DNA from: Alphaproteobacteria bacterium
Lineage (GTDB): Bacteria > Pseudomonadota > Alphaproteobacteria > Micropepsales > Micropepsaceae
Assembly: GCA_021325375.1 (NCBI GenBank)
Contig: JAJPHG010000014.1
Coordinates: 1 to 64,000 of the forward strand
DNA length: 64,000 bases
Direction: 5' to 3'
Shown in pieces: positions 51,138-60,119 of this stretch; position 1 is the first letter of the stretch; every line of letters starts with the position of its first letter. Under the pieces are notes generated by a model. It did no database searches. It worked only from the letters and a program-made list of their open reading frames with translations, and was not told the origin of the DNA. The position numbers were made by a program, and so were the translations under genes.

Positions 51138-52404
51138 CGAGCCGCACCGCGATGGAGCGCGCATGCGCCTGAAGGCCCTCGGCCTGCGCCAGCGTCACCG
51201 CTTTGGGGCCGAGGCTTGCGAGCGCGCGCGCGTCGAGCGAGAGAAGCGTCGTGCGCTTGAGGAAATCCAGCACCGAGAGCCCCGACGAGAACCGCGCCGT
51301 GCGCGAGGTGGGGAGCACGTGGTTGGGGCCCGCGATGTAGTCGCCCATCGCCTCGGGCGTGTGGCGGCCGAGGAAGATCGCGCCGGCATGGCGCACGCGC
51401 GCGGCAAGCTTCTGCGGATCGTCGGTCGCGATCTCCAGATGCTCCGGCGCGATGCGGTCGACCAACGCAGCCGCGTCGTCGAGCCTGGCCACGACGATGA
51501 TGGCGCCGAAATCATGCCAGCTCGCCGACGCGATCTCACGGCGCGGCAAGGTTTCGAGCGCGCGCGCGGCGGCGGCTTCAACCTTGTCGGCGAACGCGGC
51601 GTCGTCGGTGATGAGGACGCATTGCGACGAGCGGTCGTGCTCGGCCTGTGACAGCAGATCGGCCGCGATCCAATCCGGGTCGCTCGCGCCGTCGCTGACG
51701 ACCAAAATCTCCGATGGCCCGGCGATGGAATCGATGCCGACGCGGCCATAGACCTCGCGCTTGGCGGCGGCGACATAGGCGTTGCCGGGGCCGACGACCT
51801 TGTCGACCGCCGCGATGCTCTCGGTGCCATAGGCCAGCGCCGCGACCGCTTGCGCGCCGCCGATGCGGTAGATCTCACTGATCCCGGCGCGGCGCGCGGC
51901 GGCCAGCACCAGCGGATTGGCGCCGGGCGTCACCATCGCGACGCGCGCCACGCCGGCGACGCGCGCGGGAACGGCGTTCATCAGCACCGAGCTCGGATAG
52001 CTCGCCGTTCCCCCCGGCACGTAGAGGCCCACGCTGTCGAGCGGCGTCCAGCGCCAGCCCAGCGTCGCCCCTGTCTCGTCGACGAAGCTTTCGTCCTTGG
52101 GCAATTGCCGGCGGTGATAGGCCTCGATGCGGCGCGCCGCCGTGTCAAGTGCGTCCAGCGCGTCGCGCGGACATTGCGCCTCCGCGGCGGCGATCTCGTC
52201 TTCATCGAGACGCAGCGTGGTCAATTCGACCTTGTCGAAGCGGGCGGTGTAGTCCTTCACCGCCGCATCGCCGCGCGCGCGGACGTCGGCGACGATGGCG
52301 CGCACCGCCTGCGCCACGTCCTCGTCGCCCTCACGCTTGGCGTCGAGCAGGGTTTGGAAAGCGCTCTCGAAATCCGGGGCGCGCGCGTCGAGCCGCCGCA
52401 CCAT
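51127..52404 (-). CDS. hisD: histidinol dehydrogenase
   Basis: Last enzyme of histidine synthesis, oxidising histidinol to histidine with two NAD. 425 residues with YVPGGTASYPSSVLMNAVPA, IYRIGGAQAVAALAYGTESI, the SIAGPSEILVV segment and LLSQAEHDRSSQ. The zinc-binding and catalytic histidine region PEHLEI is present. It lies between DUF2948 (1-bp gap) and UPF0262. Confidence 0.97.
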   Translation of the reverse strand: MVRRLDARAPDFESAFQTLLDAKREGDEDVAQAVRAIVADVRARGDAAVKDYTARFDKVELTTLRLDEDEIAAAEAQCPRDALDALDTAARRIEAYHRRQLPKDESFVDETGATLGWRWTPLDSVGLYVPGGTASYPSSVLMNAVPARVAGVARVAMVTPGANPLVLAAARRAGISEIYRIGGAQAVAALAYGTESIAAVDKVVGPGNAYVAAAKREVYGRVGIDSIAGPSEILVVSDGASDPDWIAADLLSQAEHDRSSQCVLITDDAAFADKVEAAAARALETLPRREIASASWHDFGAIIVVARLDDAAALVDRIAPEHLEIATDDPQKLAARVRHAGAIFLGRHTPEAMGDYIAGPNHVLPTSRTARFSSGLSVLDFLKRTTLLSLDARALASLGPKAVTLAQAEGLQAHARSIAVRLDGK

Positions 52405-52405
52405 C

Positions 52406-52843
52406 TCAGCCGCCGTGAGCCGGACGGCCGCGCGCCGCCCAGTCGCCGCTCACATCGGTGAGCCCCGCATCGATGCATTCGACGGCGAGCTTCAACGTGC
52501 CGCCGGCGGAGAAGACGAGCTCGACCTCGCCACCGGGATCTTCACCGCCCTTGGGCGTGAAGCGGATCGCGAGCAGCGAGACGACGGCGTCGGGCGCGCC
52601 GCGTTTCAAGCCCCTGGATTTCACCGAAAGCACGCCGTCGAAATGCAGCAGCGAGCGCACGCGCAAATTCGCCGACCGGCGCTCGTCCTCCCATTTGAAG
52701 CGGTTGAACAAGGCCGCGAAGCGCCGCTTCTTCGGCAGATAGACGAGCTCCTTCAAGGGCGCGACCGCGTCCTGCAGGCGCGCGGAAATGACCTCGAGGT
52801 CCTCGGCGTCCTCGGCCGCCAATGTGAGCTCGGGTGCCTTCAT
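52406..52843 (-). CDS. DUF2948 family protein
   Basis: 145 residues with the pattern [56 protein letters not shown] and [21 protein letters not shown] conserved alphaproteobacterial protein between murA and hisD, without known function. Its ATG overlaps the murA stop by 4 bp. Confidence 0.9.
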   Translation of the reverse strand: MKAPELTLAAEDAEDLEVISARLQDAVAPLKELVYLPKKRRFAALFNRFKWEDERRSANLRVRSLLHFDGVLSVKSRGLKRGAPDAVVSLLAIRFTPKGGEDPGGEVELVFSAGGTLKLAVECIDAGLTDVSGDWAARGRPAHGG

Positions 52844-54120
52844 GCCGATTGCCGCTCGATCTGCGCGCCGACGCGGCTGAGCTTCTCCTCCAGCCGCTCG
52901 AAGCCGCGGTCGAGGTGATAGACGCGGTTGATGATCGTCTCGCCCTCGGCGGCGAGGCCCGCGAGCACCAGGCTCGACGAGGCGCGCAGGTCGGTCGCCA
53001 TCACCGGCGCGCCCTTGAGGCGCTCGACCCCGGTCACGATCGCGGTGTCGCCTTCGATGCGGATGTCGGCGCCCATGCGCAGCAGCTCGGGCACATGCAT
53101 GAAGCGGTTTTCGAAGATCGTCTCGCGGATGCGCGAGGTGCCGTCGGCCGTCGTCATCAGCGCCATGAACTGCGCTTGAAGATCGGTCGGGAAGCCGGGG
53201 AACGGCGCGGTGTTCGCGTCGGCCGAGATCGGGCGCACGCCGTTGCGATGCACGCTGAGGCCGCGGTTGGTCTCCTTGATCTCGACGCCGACCTTCTCGA
53301 GCATCGGGATCACCGCGCCGATCAGCTCGGCCCGCGTGCCGGTCAGCTCCACCTCGCCGCCCGCGATGGCGACGGCGAAAGCATAGGTGCCGGTCTCGAT
53401 GCGGTCGGGAAGCACGGCATGCTCGGCCGCATGCAGCGACGTCACGCCCTGCACGATGATGCGCGAGGTGCCCAGCCCCGAGATCTTCGCGCCCATCGCG
53501 ATCAGGCAGCGGCCGAGATCGTCGATCTCCGGCTCGCGCGCCGCGTTCTCGATCACCGTCTCGCCCCGGGCGAGGACTGCGGCCATGAGCGTGTTCTCGG
53601 TCGCGCCGACCGAGACGATGGGGAACTCGATGCGTGCGCCTTTCAACCCCTTGGGCGCCGCGACGATGACGTAGCCTTCCTCGAGCACGACCTCGGCACC
53701 CAGCGCCTCCAGCGCCTTCAGATGCAGGTCCACCGGACGCGCGCCTATGGCGCAGCCTCCCGGCAGCGACACTTTCGCATGGCCCGCGCGCACGACCAGC
53801 GGCCCCGCGACCAGGAAGCTCGCGCGCATCTTGCGCACGATCTCATAGTCGGCGGTGGTGCCGGTCAGGTGCGCGGCCGTCAGCACGTAGCGTCCGCCCT
53901 CGCCCACCGTCCTGCCCGGCCGCCAGTCCGCCGAGACGCCGAGCTGGCCCAGGAGATCGGCCATCGAGACCACGTCGGCGAGCTTGGGGACGTTGGTGAG
54001 CGTCAGAGGCTCTTCGCTCAACAGGCACGCGGCCATCAGCGGCAGGGCCGCGTTCTTGGCGCCGCTGATGGGAATCTCGCCCTTGAGGGGCGCGCCTCCG
54101 CGAATGCTGATCCGGTCCAT
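52840..54120 (-). CDS. murA: UDP-N-acetylglucosamine 1-carboxyvinyltransferase
   Basis: First committed enzyme of peptidoglycan synthesis; transfers enolpyruvate to UDP-GlcNAc. 426 residues: [20 protein letters not shown], the catalytic Cys123 in [16 protein letters not shown], so it should be sensitive to fosfomycin, and the C-terminal [17 protein letters not shown]. It starts the operon murA-DUF2948-hisD-UPF0262-phosphatase. Confidence 0.97.
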   Translation of the reverse strand: MDRISIRGGAPLKGEIPISGAKNAALPLMAACLLSEEPLTLTNVPKLADVVSMADLLGQLGVSADWRPGRTVGEGGRYVLTAAHLTGTTADYEIVRKMRASFLVAGPLVVRAGHAKVSLPGGCAIGARPVDLHLKALEALGAEVVLEEGYVIVAAPKGLKGARIEFPIVSVGATENTLMAAVLARGETVIENAAREPEIDDLGRCLIAMGAKISGLGTSRIIVQGVTSLHAAEHAVLPDRIETGTYAFAVAIAGGEVELTGTRAELIGAVIPMLEKVGVEIKETNRGLSVHRNGVRPISADANTAPFPGFPTDLQAQFMALMTTADGTSRIRETIFENRFMHVPELLRMGADIRIEGDTAIVTGVERLKGAPVMATDLRASSSLVLAGLAAEGETIINRVYHLDRGFERLEEKLSRVGAQIERQSA

Positions 54121-54181
54121 GGGAAAGCCTAACGTCCGAGACGCCGTTTGTAGCGCGGCGCAGTCCCCGAAAACAGCATGT

Positions 54182-54334
54182 CTAGCCGGGCTTCGCGGCT
54201 TTATTCTGGCGACCGGTCACGGGTTCGGGGGCGAGGGGCTTCTTAAGCATCCGGGTCCGCGATTTGCGCCGCTTGAGGTTCTCGCGCAGCGCCGCCGCCA
54301 GCCGCTCTTCCCGCTCGGACGATTTGACCTTCAT
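54182..54334 (-). CDS. small basic conserved protein
   Basis: 50 residues, starting [20 protein letters not shown] and rich in Lys and Arg ([18 protein letters not shown]). Short proteins with RLA-ALRENLRRRK are often found just upstream of murA in alphaproteobacteria; role unknown. The longer in-frame extension to 54379 is unlikely. Confidence 0.72.
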   Translation of the reverse strand: MKVKSSEREERLAAALRENLKRRKSRTRMLKKPLAPEPVTGRQNKAAKPG

Positions 54335-54409
54335 GCCCCTTTGCCTGCGCCCCGTCTCTGGGTTATAGGACCCGCCCATCTGGGCCGCCGGCCCAGTACC
54401 ACAGTGGTC

Positions 54410-54484
54410 GCCGCAGTAGCGTAGTGGTAGCGCAATCCCTTGGTAAGGGATAGGTCGTGAGTTCGATTCTCACCTGCGGCACCA
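54410..54484 (+). tRNA. tRNA-Thr (GGT)
   Basis: 75-base cloverleaf. Acceptor GCCGCAG / CTGCGGC, anticodon stem-loop ATCCC-TTGGTAA-GGGAT with anticodon GGT, T-arm GAGTTCGATTCTC and an encoded CCA. It is followed by hairpin-rich sequence to 54600 (GCTCCCGCTTCGCGGGAGC at about 54491-54509). tRNA 3' ends are common integration sites; no second copy of its 3' end was noticed in the window. Confidence 0.97.
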
Positions 54485-54603
54485 GTCTTCGCTCCCGCTT
54501 CGCGGGAGCTACGCCTTGGCAAGCCAGCGGGAGCGAAGCCTGGTGCCGCCGCGGCGTAGCTGCGCAGCAGCGAAGCCGGGCTGGTTGCAACAAACTCCCT
54601 ATC

Positions 54604-55821
54604 CTACCCTCCCCACACCGGCACCACCTTCAGATGCCGCTCGATCGCGTCCCGCAGCTTGGGCGGGACCGTTTCCGCCTCCTTCCATACCTCGCGGAAG
54701 CGCTCGACCGTGTCGCGGACGGTGTCGCGCGTCTGCTTTTCCGGGAGCCCGACCTTGTCGGCGAAGCGGGCGAACTGGTCGTGCGTCAGCGATGCGAAGG
54801 ATTTCGATCCGGCGAAGCTGAGCGCGAGCTTGTCGTTCGGGATGTAAGCGATGGTCGACACGAAGTCGTAGGCCGGCGCCAGTTGCGCCTGGCGCCGGTC
54901 GGGATAGACGAGCGACCAGTTCTTGGCGTGCATGTCGCCATTGCCGATCAGGGCATTGAAGACGAACCGGCGCAGGAACTCCGCGATGCCCGCCTCGCCG
55001 GTCTCGATCCAGAGCACGTGCGCGATGTTGCCGTAGCTCGCCTTGCCGTATTTCTTTTCCGGATAAAGCCCGAAGACCTGCGCGAAATCCTCCATATGCA
55101 CGGCCCCGCCTGCGGCGGTTCTATCGAATCGGCGGATGACGAAGGCGTTGACGCCGATGCTTTCCATTCCCTGCGGCAGTCCCGAAATCCGCGCGGCCGG
55201 CGTCAAGAAAGTCTCAGGCACATCGATGCCGACACTACGCGCCAGCTCCATCATCGCGAACTCGTTCTCAGGCACGTCGGGATAAACGGGCGACGGCAAC
55301 TTGACGATCCAGGAGCCGCCAACGCCTTCCGCCGGAATCGTCAGGCCTCCCGAGGCTTCCTTGACTGCGGAGAATTTGAGCTGAACGCCGGCGAGCGAGA
55401 AGCGCAGGATGCCGTCTGCCTCCATGCCGCCGGGCGCCTCAGGAAGATCGTCATCGGAAGGCGGAAGAGATTCGCCGCCGAACGGCACGATTTTCAGAGC
55501 GCCCGGCAAATCATGTCCGAGTGCCCAGATCAGATGGAATTCACGAACCGGATTCACACCCGCGCGCGCCGCCAGATAGTCCCACATCGAGCCTTCGGGC
55601 AGCAGGTTGGAGAAAAACGGCGGAAGCCTAGTCTGCGTCGGCGCGACATCGGCGATCAGGCCGCCGAACGCATCCTTGAAGGAAAGGCTGAGCGTCGGGC
55701 GCTGCGCGTTCGCGATATAAGCCTCGTCGAAAGCAAATAGAGCCTTGTCTCCCGGCAGCCTGGTCAACATGCCGATCGATCGGTCGTAGAGACGAACGTC
55801 GAGGACCGACAGCTCAGGCAT
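54604..55821 (-). CDS. hipA: HipA-family serine/threonine kinase toxin
   Basis: Toxin of a HipBA pair. In E. coli HipA phosphorylates glutamyl-tRNA synthetase and drives dormancy. 405 residues: the N-terminal HipA subdomain (LPPFFSNLLPEGSMWDYLAA), the SLAGVQLKFSAV loop corresponding to the autophosphorylated Ser region, and the kinase core with NGDMHAKNWSLVY and LAPAYDFVST. The start overlaps the hipB end by 8 bp. It lies next to tRNA-Thr and near phage genes, a usual place for mobile islands. Confidence 0.92.
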   Translation of the reverse strand: MPELSVLDVRLYDRSIGMLTRLPGDKALFAFDEAYIANAQRPTLSLSFKDAFGGLIADVAPTQTRLPPFFSNLLPEGSMWDYLAARAGVNPVREFHLIWALGHDLPGALKIVPFGGESLPPSDDDLPEAPGGMEADGILRFSLAGVQLKFSAVKEASGGLTIPAEGVGGSWIVKLPSPVYPDVPENEFAMMELARSVGIDVPETFLTPAARISGLPQGMESIGVNAFVIRRFDRTAAGGAVHMEDFAQVFGLYPEKKYGKASYGNIAHVLWIETGEAGIAEFLRRFVFNALIGNGDMHAKNWSLVYPDRRQAQLAPAYDFVSTIAYIPNDKLALSFAGSKSFASLTHDQFARFADKVGLPEKQTRDTVRDTVERFREVWKEAETVPPKLRDAIERHLKVVPVWGG

Positions 55822-56104
55822 CGTCTTCGTCGATCCGATAGGCCGGGGTTTGAGCGGGCACGGCTTCGCGCTCCAAGGCTTGCACTGCGGGCAGCAGGCG
55901 GCGCGGCACGAGTTGGACTTCGAGGTCCAAGGCGCGCGCGAGTTCGATCAGGCTCGACGTTTGAAGATCGACGCCGCCGTTTTCGATCTTGGAGATATGG
56001 CTTTGCGGCACCCCGACCTTTTCGGAGAGCGCGCGCTGGCTCAACCGCTTGCTTTGGCGGGCCGATCTGAGGATTTCCGGTATGATGCCTAGCGACGAAG
56101 CCAT
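55814..56104 (-). CDS. hipB: HipB-like antitoxin, HTH XRE family
   Basis: 96 residues with a Cro/C1-type helix-turn-helix (LSQRALSEKVGVPQSHISKI ENGG, residues about 21-45). The C-terminal tail VPAQTPAYRIDEDDA is probably disordered and binds HipA. It represses its own promoter in known pairs. Upstream DNA is AT-rich and contains a near-consensus sigma-70 promoter. Confidence 0.92.
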   Translation of the reverse strand: MASSLGIIPEILRSARQSKRLSQRALSEKVGVPQSHISKIENGGVDLQTSSLIELARALDLEVQLVPRRLLPAVQALEREAVPAQTPAYRIDEDDA

Positions 56105-56133
56105 GATGTGCTTTTCTATATTATCTAGCCTCT

Positions 56134-56162
56134 ATTATATGCTGTAGAATATCACATATCAA
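56134..56162 (-). promoter_or_regulatory. near-consensus sigma-70 promoter of hipBA
   Basis: Minus strand: -35 TTGATA (56162-56157), 17-bp spacer, -10 TATAAT (56139-56134), 30 bp before the hipB ATG. The dyad ATATG...CATAT lies within it and is a candidate HipB operator. Such a strong consensus and the AT-richness stand out from the surrounding sequence. Confidence 0.8.
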
Positions 56163-56199
56163 GAGTTTGATGTTCTAAAGCATATTAATTATCACAATT

Positions 56200-56217
56200 G
56201 ATGTATTTAAATACATC
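56200..56217. promoter_or_regulatory. 18-bp perfect palindrome of unknown role
   Basis: GATGTATTTAAATACATC at 56200-56217, in the AT-rich gap 56105-56309 between hipB and the last phage gene. It may be a dimeric repressor site. It is about 40 bp upstream of the hipBA -35 element and close to the phage terminator. Confidence 0.45.
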
Positions 56218-56250
56218 GCCTTGAACTCCTTGGGATGCGTATATAAAGCG

Positions 56251-56283
56251 AAAAACCCCGGCAGCCTTGCGGCCGCCGGGGTG
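56251..56283 (-). terminator. intrinsic terminator at the end of the phage gene block
   Basis: On the minus strand, CACCCCGGCGGCC - GCAA - GGCTGCCGGGG is followed by TTTTT. It lies 27 bp beyond the stop of the 97-residue phage gene and closes the tail-lysis block. Confidence 0.85.
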
Positions 56284-56309
56284 TCCCCTCCGACAGTCTT
56301 GGGAAGGCG

Positions 56310-56603
56310 TCAGTTCGAAGGCGTCTCGAACTTCGCCATGAAGGCCTGGAGCAGGAGGTTGGCGACCTTGCTCAGCTCGGCGCCTTCCTGGTTCTCGACA
56401 TAGGTCCAGGTGTCGGCCGCGGCCTCGCCCCAGCTCTTGCCCGCCTGGAGCGCGCCGGCGAACGTCGTCTGCGCGCCGTGGAAGATGTTGATCTCGTCGT
56501 CGGGCAATTCGCCGAGCAGCGTGTTGAAGGTCGCCGACACGCGCGACCAGATGGACAGGGCGTCCGCCTTGAGCATCGCCCAGATGCTTTCGAGGAAGTT
56601 CAT
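56310..56603 (-). CDS. small phage-associated protein of unknown function
   Basis: 97 residues from the ATG at 56603 with a good ribosome site (AGGAG-like, AAGGAGACTTCC). Mostly helical: FLESIWAMLKADALSIWSRV, GALQAGKSWGEAAADTWTYV and LLLQAFMAKFETPSN. No membrane segment or cysteine. It is the last gene of the phage block and is followed by a terminator. I do not recognise the family. Confidence 0.75.
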   Translation of the reverse strand: MNFLESIWAMLKADALSIWSRVSATFNTLLGELPDDEINIFHGAQTTFAGALQAGKSWGEAAADTWTYVENQEGAELSKVANLLLQAFMAKFETPSN

Positions 56604-56755
56604 GGAAGTCTCCTTGAGGGTAAGACGCGGGCAACGCCGCGCCGGGCGGCCATCCGAAAACGCTGCGGCGTCCCTGCTCACGGCCACCCTCAAGGGGACG
56701 GATGAGCACGCAGCGCTCCGGATGGCCTTCCGCCGGGGCGTTCCTTCACGGCGCA

Positions 56756-56797
56756 CCCCGGCATGACGGACCCGTCGCCGGGCGCGTCATGCCGGGG
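56756..56797. repeat. 13-bp inverted repeat after the large fibre gene
   Basis: The arms CCCCGGCATGACG (56756-56768) and CGTCATGCCGGGG (56785-56797) lie just beyond the stop of the large fibre-like gene. No T-run follows on the minus strand, so it is more likely a REP-type element than a terminator. The rest of 56604-56755 shows no gene. Confidence 0.7.
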
Positions 56798-56811
56798 GCT
56801 TTGCGGTTTCG

Positions 56812-59442
56812 CTACAGGGTGCCGTCGGCTGCCAATTGCCAGGCCGAGCCGTCGAAGATCGCGTCCACCCAGCCCGCGGTCCCGGACGCGATGGTCTTCA
56901 GCGTCGAGCCGCCGCCGTCCTTCACGGTCTCGGTGAAGGCGCCCAGCCCGGTTCGCGTGATGCGGAACCTGGCGCCCGTCTTGACCGTGGTGCCCTTGGC
57001 GTCGGTGTCGCTGAGCGTGACCGTGCGGTTGGCGCTGAGCGTCGCGGTCACGTTGATGCTGCCCGCGTCGGTGAGATAGAACGCGGCCTTGTCGGCGTCA
57101 CCTTGCGTCTGATAGCCCGTCTCGCCGGTCCGGAACCAGTTGGTGCCGTCGCTTTGCAGCAGCCCGGCGCCGCCGCCGAGATCGGGGATGTAGTAGGTCT
57201 GCCCCTTGAAGCCGACGGCAGGCGGCAGATTGGCGACCGTTGCCGTCCGCGCGCCGACCTGGACGAGGAAATAGTCCGACAGGATCGCGCGAAGCTCTGC
57301 CAGGTCGGCCGTCGTGAGATGGCCGGCGAAAGCGAAGCTGACGGCCGCGGTCGAATACTCGGCCCCGGTCGCGTCGTTGGTCCCGAGGAACGCGATGCTG
57401 TTGACCGCATTCGCCTGGCTGGCGCGCGCGATGCCGGTCGAGGTCTCGTCGATCGATGCCGAGATGGTGCCGGTGGCCGCGGGATCGCGCAGCAGCGAGA
57501 ACATCCCGGTGTACCGCGCGGGCGTATAGTTGTCGCTGGTCGCGTCGTTGAGGCGGACCGTCAGCACGCCCGAGGTCGCGGACTGCAGGTACATCCGTCG
57601 GCCCGTGCCGGGCGCGTTCTGGCCGATGACGGCCGCGGCGCTGGCGGAGGCGGCGTACACATAGGCGCCGACCGCGAAGTCGTCCTGCGATCCGCCGAGA
57701 TCCGCTTCCTTGCAGCCCGTGTCGAGAAGCGCGCCGGACACGCCCGTGTAGCCGCGATTGGCGGTGAAGGTCGGCGAGCCGACGACCGTGATGGTACAGG
57801 TTCCGGGCTTCACCCAATTGAGCAGGGTGTCGTTCTGGTTCGGCAGCGCGAAGACCCACAGGCCGGTGAGGCAATGCGCGGTGCAGGTGCCGCTCACCAG
57901 AAGGCTGTTGTCCTTGAGCTTCTGATAGACCTGCTCGATCTCGCCCCGGAGCTGATCCGAAGCGCGATTGTTGAACCTCGCCAGAAGCCCGCGCGAGCCG
58001 ACATTCGCGGTCGCGACCTGACCATCGCCGATGCGGCGCCAATTGGATTGATCGCCGAACACGATGGCGGGACCGCCGCCCTCGTCCGACGCTTGTTGCA
58101 ATCCAGTCTTGATGACGGCAGGCAGGCTTGCCACGGGCGTGGCCGCGAGCACGGCGGGCGTATAGCCATTATATTGACTGACGACCTGCGAGACGTTGCC
58201 GCCGCCGTTGAGCGTGACGGTTCCCACCAGCGTCTGCCACGAGAGGCTGGGATTGACCTGGATGCCCATGACGGAATCCAGAGCCGGCGCGGTAGTCGAA
58301 GATCTGAGGGACGTGAACGCGCATTCCGTAGTGGCGGGAGGCCCGCCCATCACCCCCGAGTAGTTCCCCTCGGCTCCCGCATAGGTGACGTCGGACAATT
58401 CGATGTGCGTCGGATCGGAGCTGCTGAAGACAGTGTGCGGATCATCATAGACGTCGGCTGCGGATACGAAGAAATTGACGCAGGTGATGGCGTCGCCGGA
58501 CTGGAAATTCACGCTGCTGCCGAACGCCAGGCACAGCGCGCCCGAGTCGGGGCACGAGGCGTTGCCGCCGCCGCCGGCCGAGGTTCCCGTGACGCCCGTG
58601 TCAGTGCTGCGACTTGCGTAGACGTAATAGGTGCTCCCGGCCGAGCCGATGGTGGAATCCAGAAGGAATTCGCAGGTGACCGGGACATAGGTCATCAGCC
58701 GGTTGATGACGAGCCCGCCGTCGGTGACGGGACACAATTGCAGCCGGGAGTTCGCGTCATCGTGGCTAAGCAGGACGCCGCCATTGTGCAGGTTCCGCTT
58801 CACGACCGAAGAGGTGAGCGGCGAGTCGAAGCTTTGATAGCCGATGCCGTGATTGACGTAGCGCAGGAGCAAGGCCTTGTGGCCGCCGTCATAGGGTATC
58901 CAAACCGGCGTGGCGATGCGATCGAAGTCATCGGACTTGATATAGTTCAAGGTATTCGTGTTGTTGGCGTTGTTCGGATCGAAGAAGATGTCGTTGCCGG
59001 TGAGATTGGCGTAGAGCGCGATAGCGCAATCCGTCGCGGGCGACGACGGGCCTCTAACCGTCAATGCCCCGGACACCCCCTCGGCGCTGACGACGTGACC
59101 GCAAGCCAGTTCGGTGCCCACGGCCGGGTACGGCGACGACGTCGGGTTGTCCCGCTGCCACAGCACGATCTGTGCTTCGTTGATCGTCGACGAACCCGTG
59201 ATCGTCGCCCCGTCTATCGTCGACGGACCGGTCGTCATCGTCCCGGTGATCGTAGCCCCGTTGATCGTTGCCCCGTTGATCGTCTTGTTCGTCAGGGTCT
59301 CGGTGACGGCGCTGTAGTCGCCCGATTGGGGGGTTACGGCGCCCGTGCGGGTGGCGAAGCTCGTGACCTGCGACGCCGCGGGGCCGATGCAGGCCACGGA
59401 CGCGAGCACGGCCAGGAGGATTGGGACAGCTTTGGACCTCAT
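56812..59442 (-). CDS. large phage fibre/tailspike-like protein with a signal peptide
   Basis: 876 residues from the ATG at 59442. It begins with a Sec-type signal (VPILLAVLASVACIGPAASQ), followed by a repeat rich in Thr, Ile, Asn and Gly (TINGATINGATITGTMTTG), typical of beta-helical fibres. Then come Ser/Thr/Gly-rich beta domains with several cysteines and a C-terminal segment similar to domains at the end of tail fibres (VTATLSANRTVTLSDTDAKG, DAIFDGSAWQLAADGTL). Tail fibres are normally not exported, so the signal peptide is odd. It may have become a surface or secreted protein. Confidence 0.78.
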   Translation of the reverse strand: MRSKAVPILLAVLASVACIGPAASQVTSFATRTGAVTPQSGDYSAVTETLTNKTINGATINGATITGTMTTGPSTIDGATITGSSTINEAQIVLWQRDNPTSSPYPAVGTELACGHVVSAEGVSGALTVRGPSSPATDCAIALYANLTGNDIFFDPNNANNTNTLNYIKSDDFDRIATPVWIPYDGGHKALLLRYVNHGIGYQSFDSPLTSSVVKRNLHNGGVLLSHDDANSRLQLCPVTDGGLVINRLMTYVPVTCEFLLDSTIGSAGSTYYVYASRSTDTGVTGTSAGGGGNASCPDSGALCLAFGSSVNFQSGDAITCVNFFVSAADVYDDPHTVFSSSDPTHIELSDVTYAGAEGNYSGVMGGPPATTECAFTSLRSSTTAPALDSVMGIQVNPSLSWQTLVGTVTLNGGGNVSQVVSQYNGYTPAVLAATPVASLPAVIKTGLQQASDEGGGPAIVFGDQSNWRRIGDGQVATANVGSRGLLARFNNRASDQLRGEIEQVYQKLKDNSLLVSGTCTAHCLTGLWVFALPNQNDTLLNWVKPGTCTITVVGSPTFTANRGYTGVSGALLDTGCKEADLGGSQDDFAVGAYVYAASASAAAVIGQNAPGTGRRMYLQSATSGVLTVRLNDATSDNYTPARYTGMFSLLRDPAATGTISASIDETSTGIARASQANAVNSIAFLGTNDATGAEYSTAAVSFAFAGHLTTADLAELRAILSDYFLVQVGARTATVANLPPAVGFKGQTYYIPDLGGGAGLLQSDGTNWFRTGETGYQTQGDADKAAFYLTDAGSINVTATLSANRTVTLSDTDAKGTTVKTGARFRITRTGLGAFTETVKDGGGSTLKTIASGTAGWVDAIFDGSAWQLAADGTL

Positions 59443-59494
59443 TTTCGTATGTCTCCTTTTGGAAAGCATGTTCGGATAGGACGTTGCGGTTGCT

Positions 59495-59869
59495 TCAGAA
59501 CCACTCCACGATCTTGGCCGCGGTGCCGCCGGCGATCGCCGCGAGGGCGAGATAGAGCAGCACCCGCCAGACGAAACTGCTGGCGCGGCCGAGCACGCGG
59601 TCGTAGTGCTCGTTCTTGCGCTCGATGGCGTCGAGGCGCTGGCCGCATTTCTCGGCGTTCAGCGCCAGGACCTGCGCGGTCATCGACTGCACGGTCTGGG
59701 TCAAGCCCGCCACCGCGCCGCGCAACGCGCCGCCCACCTCGCGCCACTCCTTGATCGCGTCGCGGATCTCGGAGCGGTCCTCGGCGGCACGCTCCTGCGA
59801 CTCCTCGACCCGGCCCAACTGACGCTGCACATCGTCCCATCTTTCGTCGGACGTTTTTCTCCGCGTCAT
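59495..59869 (-). CDS. coiled-coil protein with C-terminal membrane anchor (phage lysis region)
   Basis: 124 residues from the ATG at 59869: a charged coiled coil (RVEESQERAAEDRSEIRDAI) followed by one C-terminal helix (VLLYLALAAIAGGTAAKIVE). Similar in layout to phage proteins found beside holins and spanins, but I cannot name it. It lies between the lipoprotein gene and the large fibre gene. Confidence 0.72.
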   Translation of the reverse strand: MTRRKTSDERWDDVQRQLGRVEESQERAAEDRSEIRDAIKEWREVGGALRGAVAGLTQTVQSMTAQVLALNAEKCGQRLDAIERKNEHYDRVLGRASSFVWRVLLYLALAAIAGGTAAKIVEWF

Positions 59870-59879
59870 GCGGACGCCT

Positions 59880-60119
59880 TCAGCGCGGCGCGGCGCAGGA
59901 TTTCGCGTCGCCATAGTAGCGGCGCCAATCCAGCGCCATGCGCATGATGACGGAGTCCTCCGGCACGGGCGCGAGCGCCTTGCCCAGGGCTTTCAGATCC
60001 GCATCGCTCCAGGCGCGGAACGGCGGACAGACGGGTTGCGGCGCAGGCACCGGCGCGGGCGCCGTGCTGCAGCCGGCGAGCATGAGCGCCGCGCAGACGA
60101 GGATCGCGCGCGGCTTCAT
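59880..60119 (-). CDS. small phage lipoprotein (o-spanin-like candidate)
   Basis: 79 residues with a lipobox (ILVCAALMLAGCSTAP), then a proline-rich stretch (APAPVPAPQPVCPPF). An outer-membrane lipoprotein in a lysis region is what an o-spanin (Rz1) looks like, but it is followed by a helical domain rather than being only proline-rich, so this remains a suggestion. The ATG overlaps the holin-like stop (ATGA). Confidence 0.7.
   Translation of the reverse strand: MKPRAILVCAALMLAGCSTAPAPVPAPQPVCPPFRAWSDADLKALGKALAPVPEDSVIMRMALDWRRYYGDAKSCAAPR

Noticed and set aside
54410-54484. tRNA-Thr 3' end as a proven phage attachment site
   Set aside because: No second copy of the tRNA 3' end and no integrase gene are visible in the window; kept only as a suggestion.
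56836-59754. 972-codon plus-strand frame opposite the fibre gene
   Set aside because: Arg/Gly/Asp-rich shadow; the fibre frame has a signal peptide, repeat and ribosome site.
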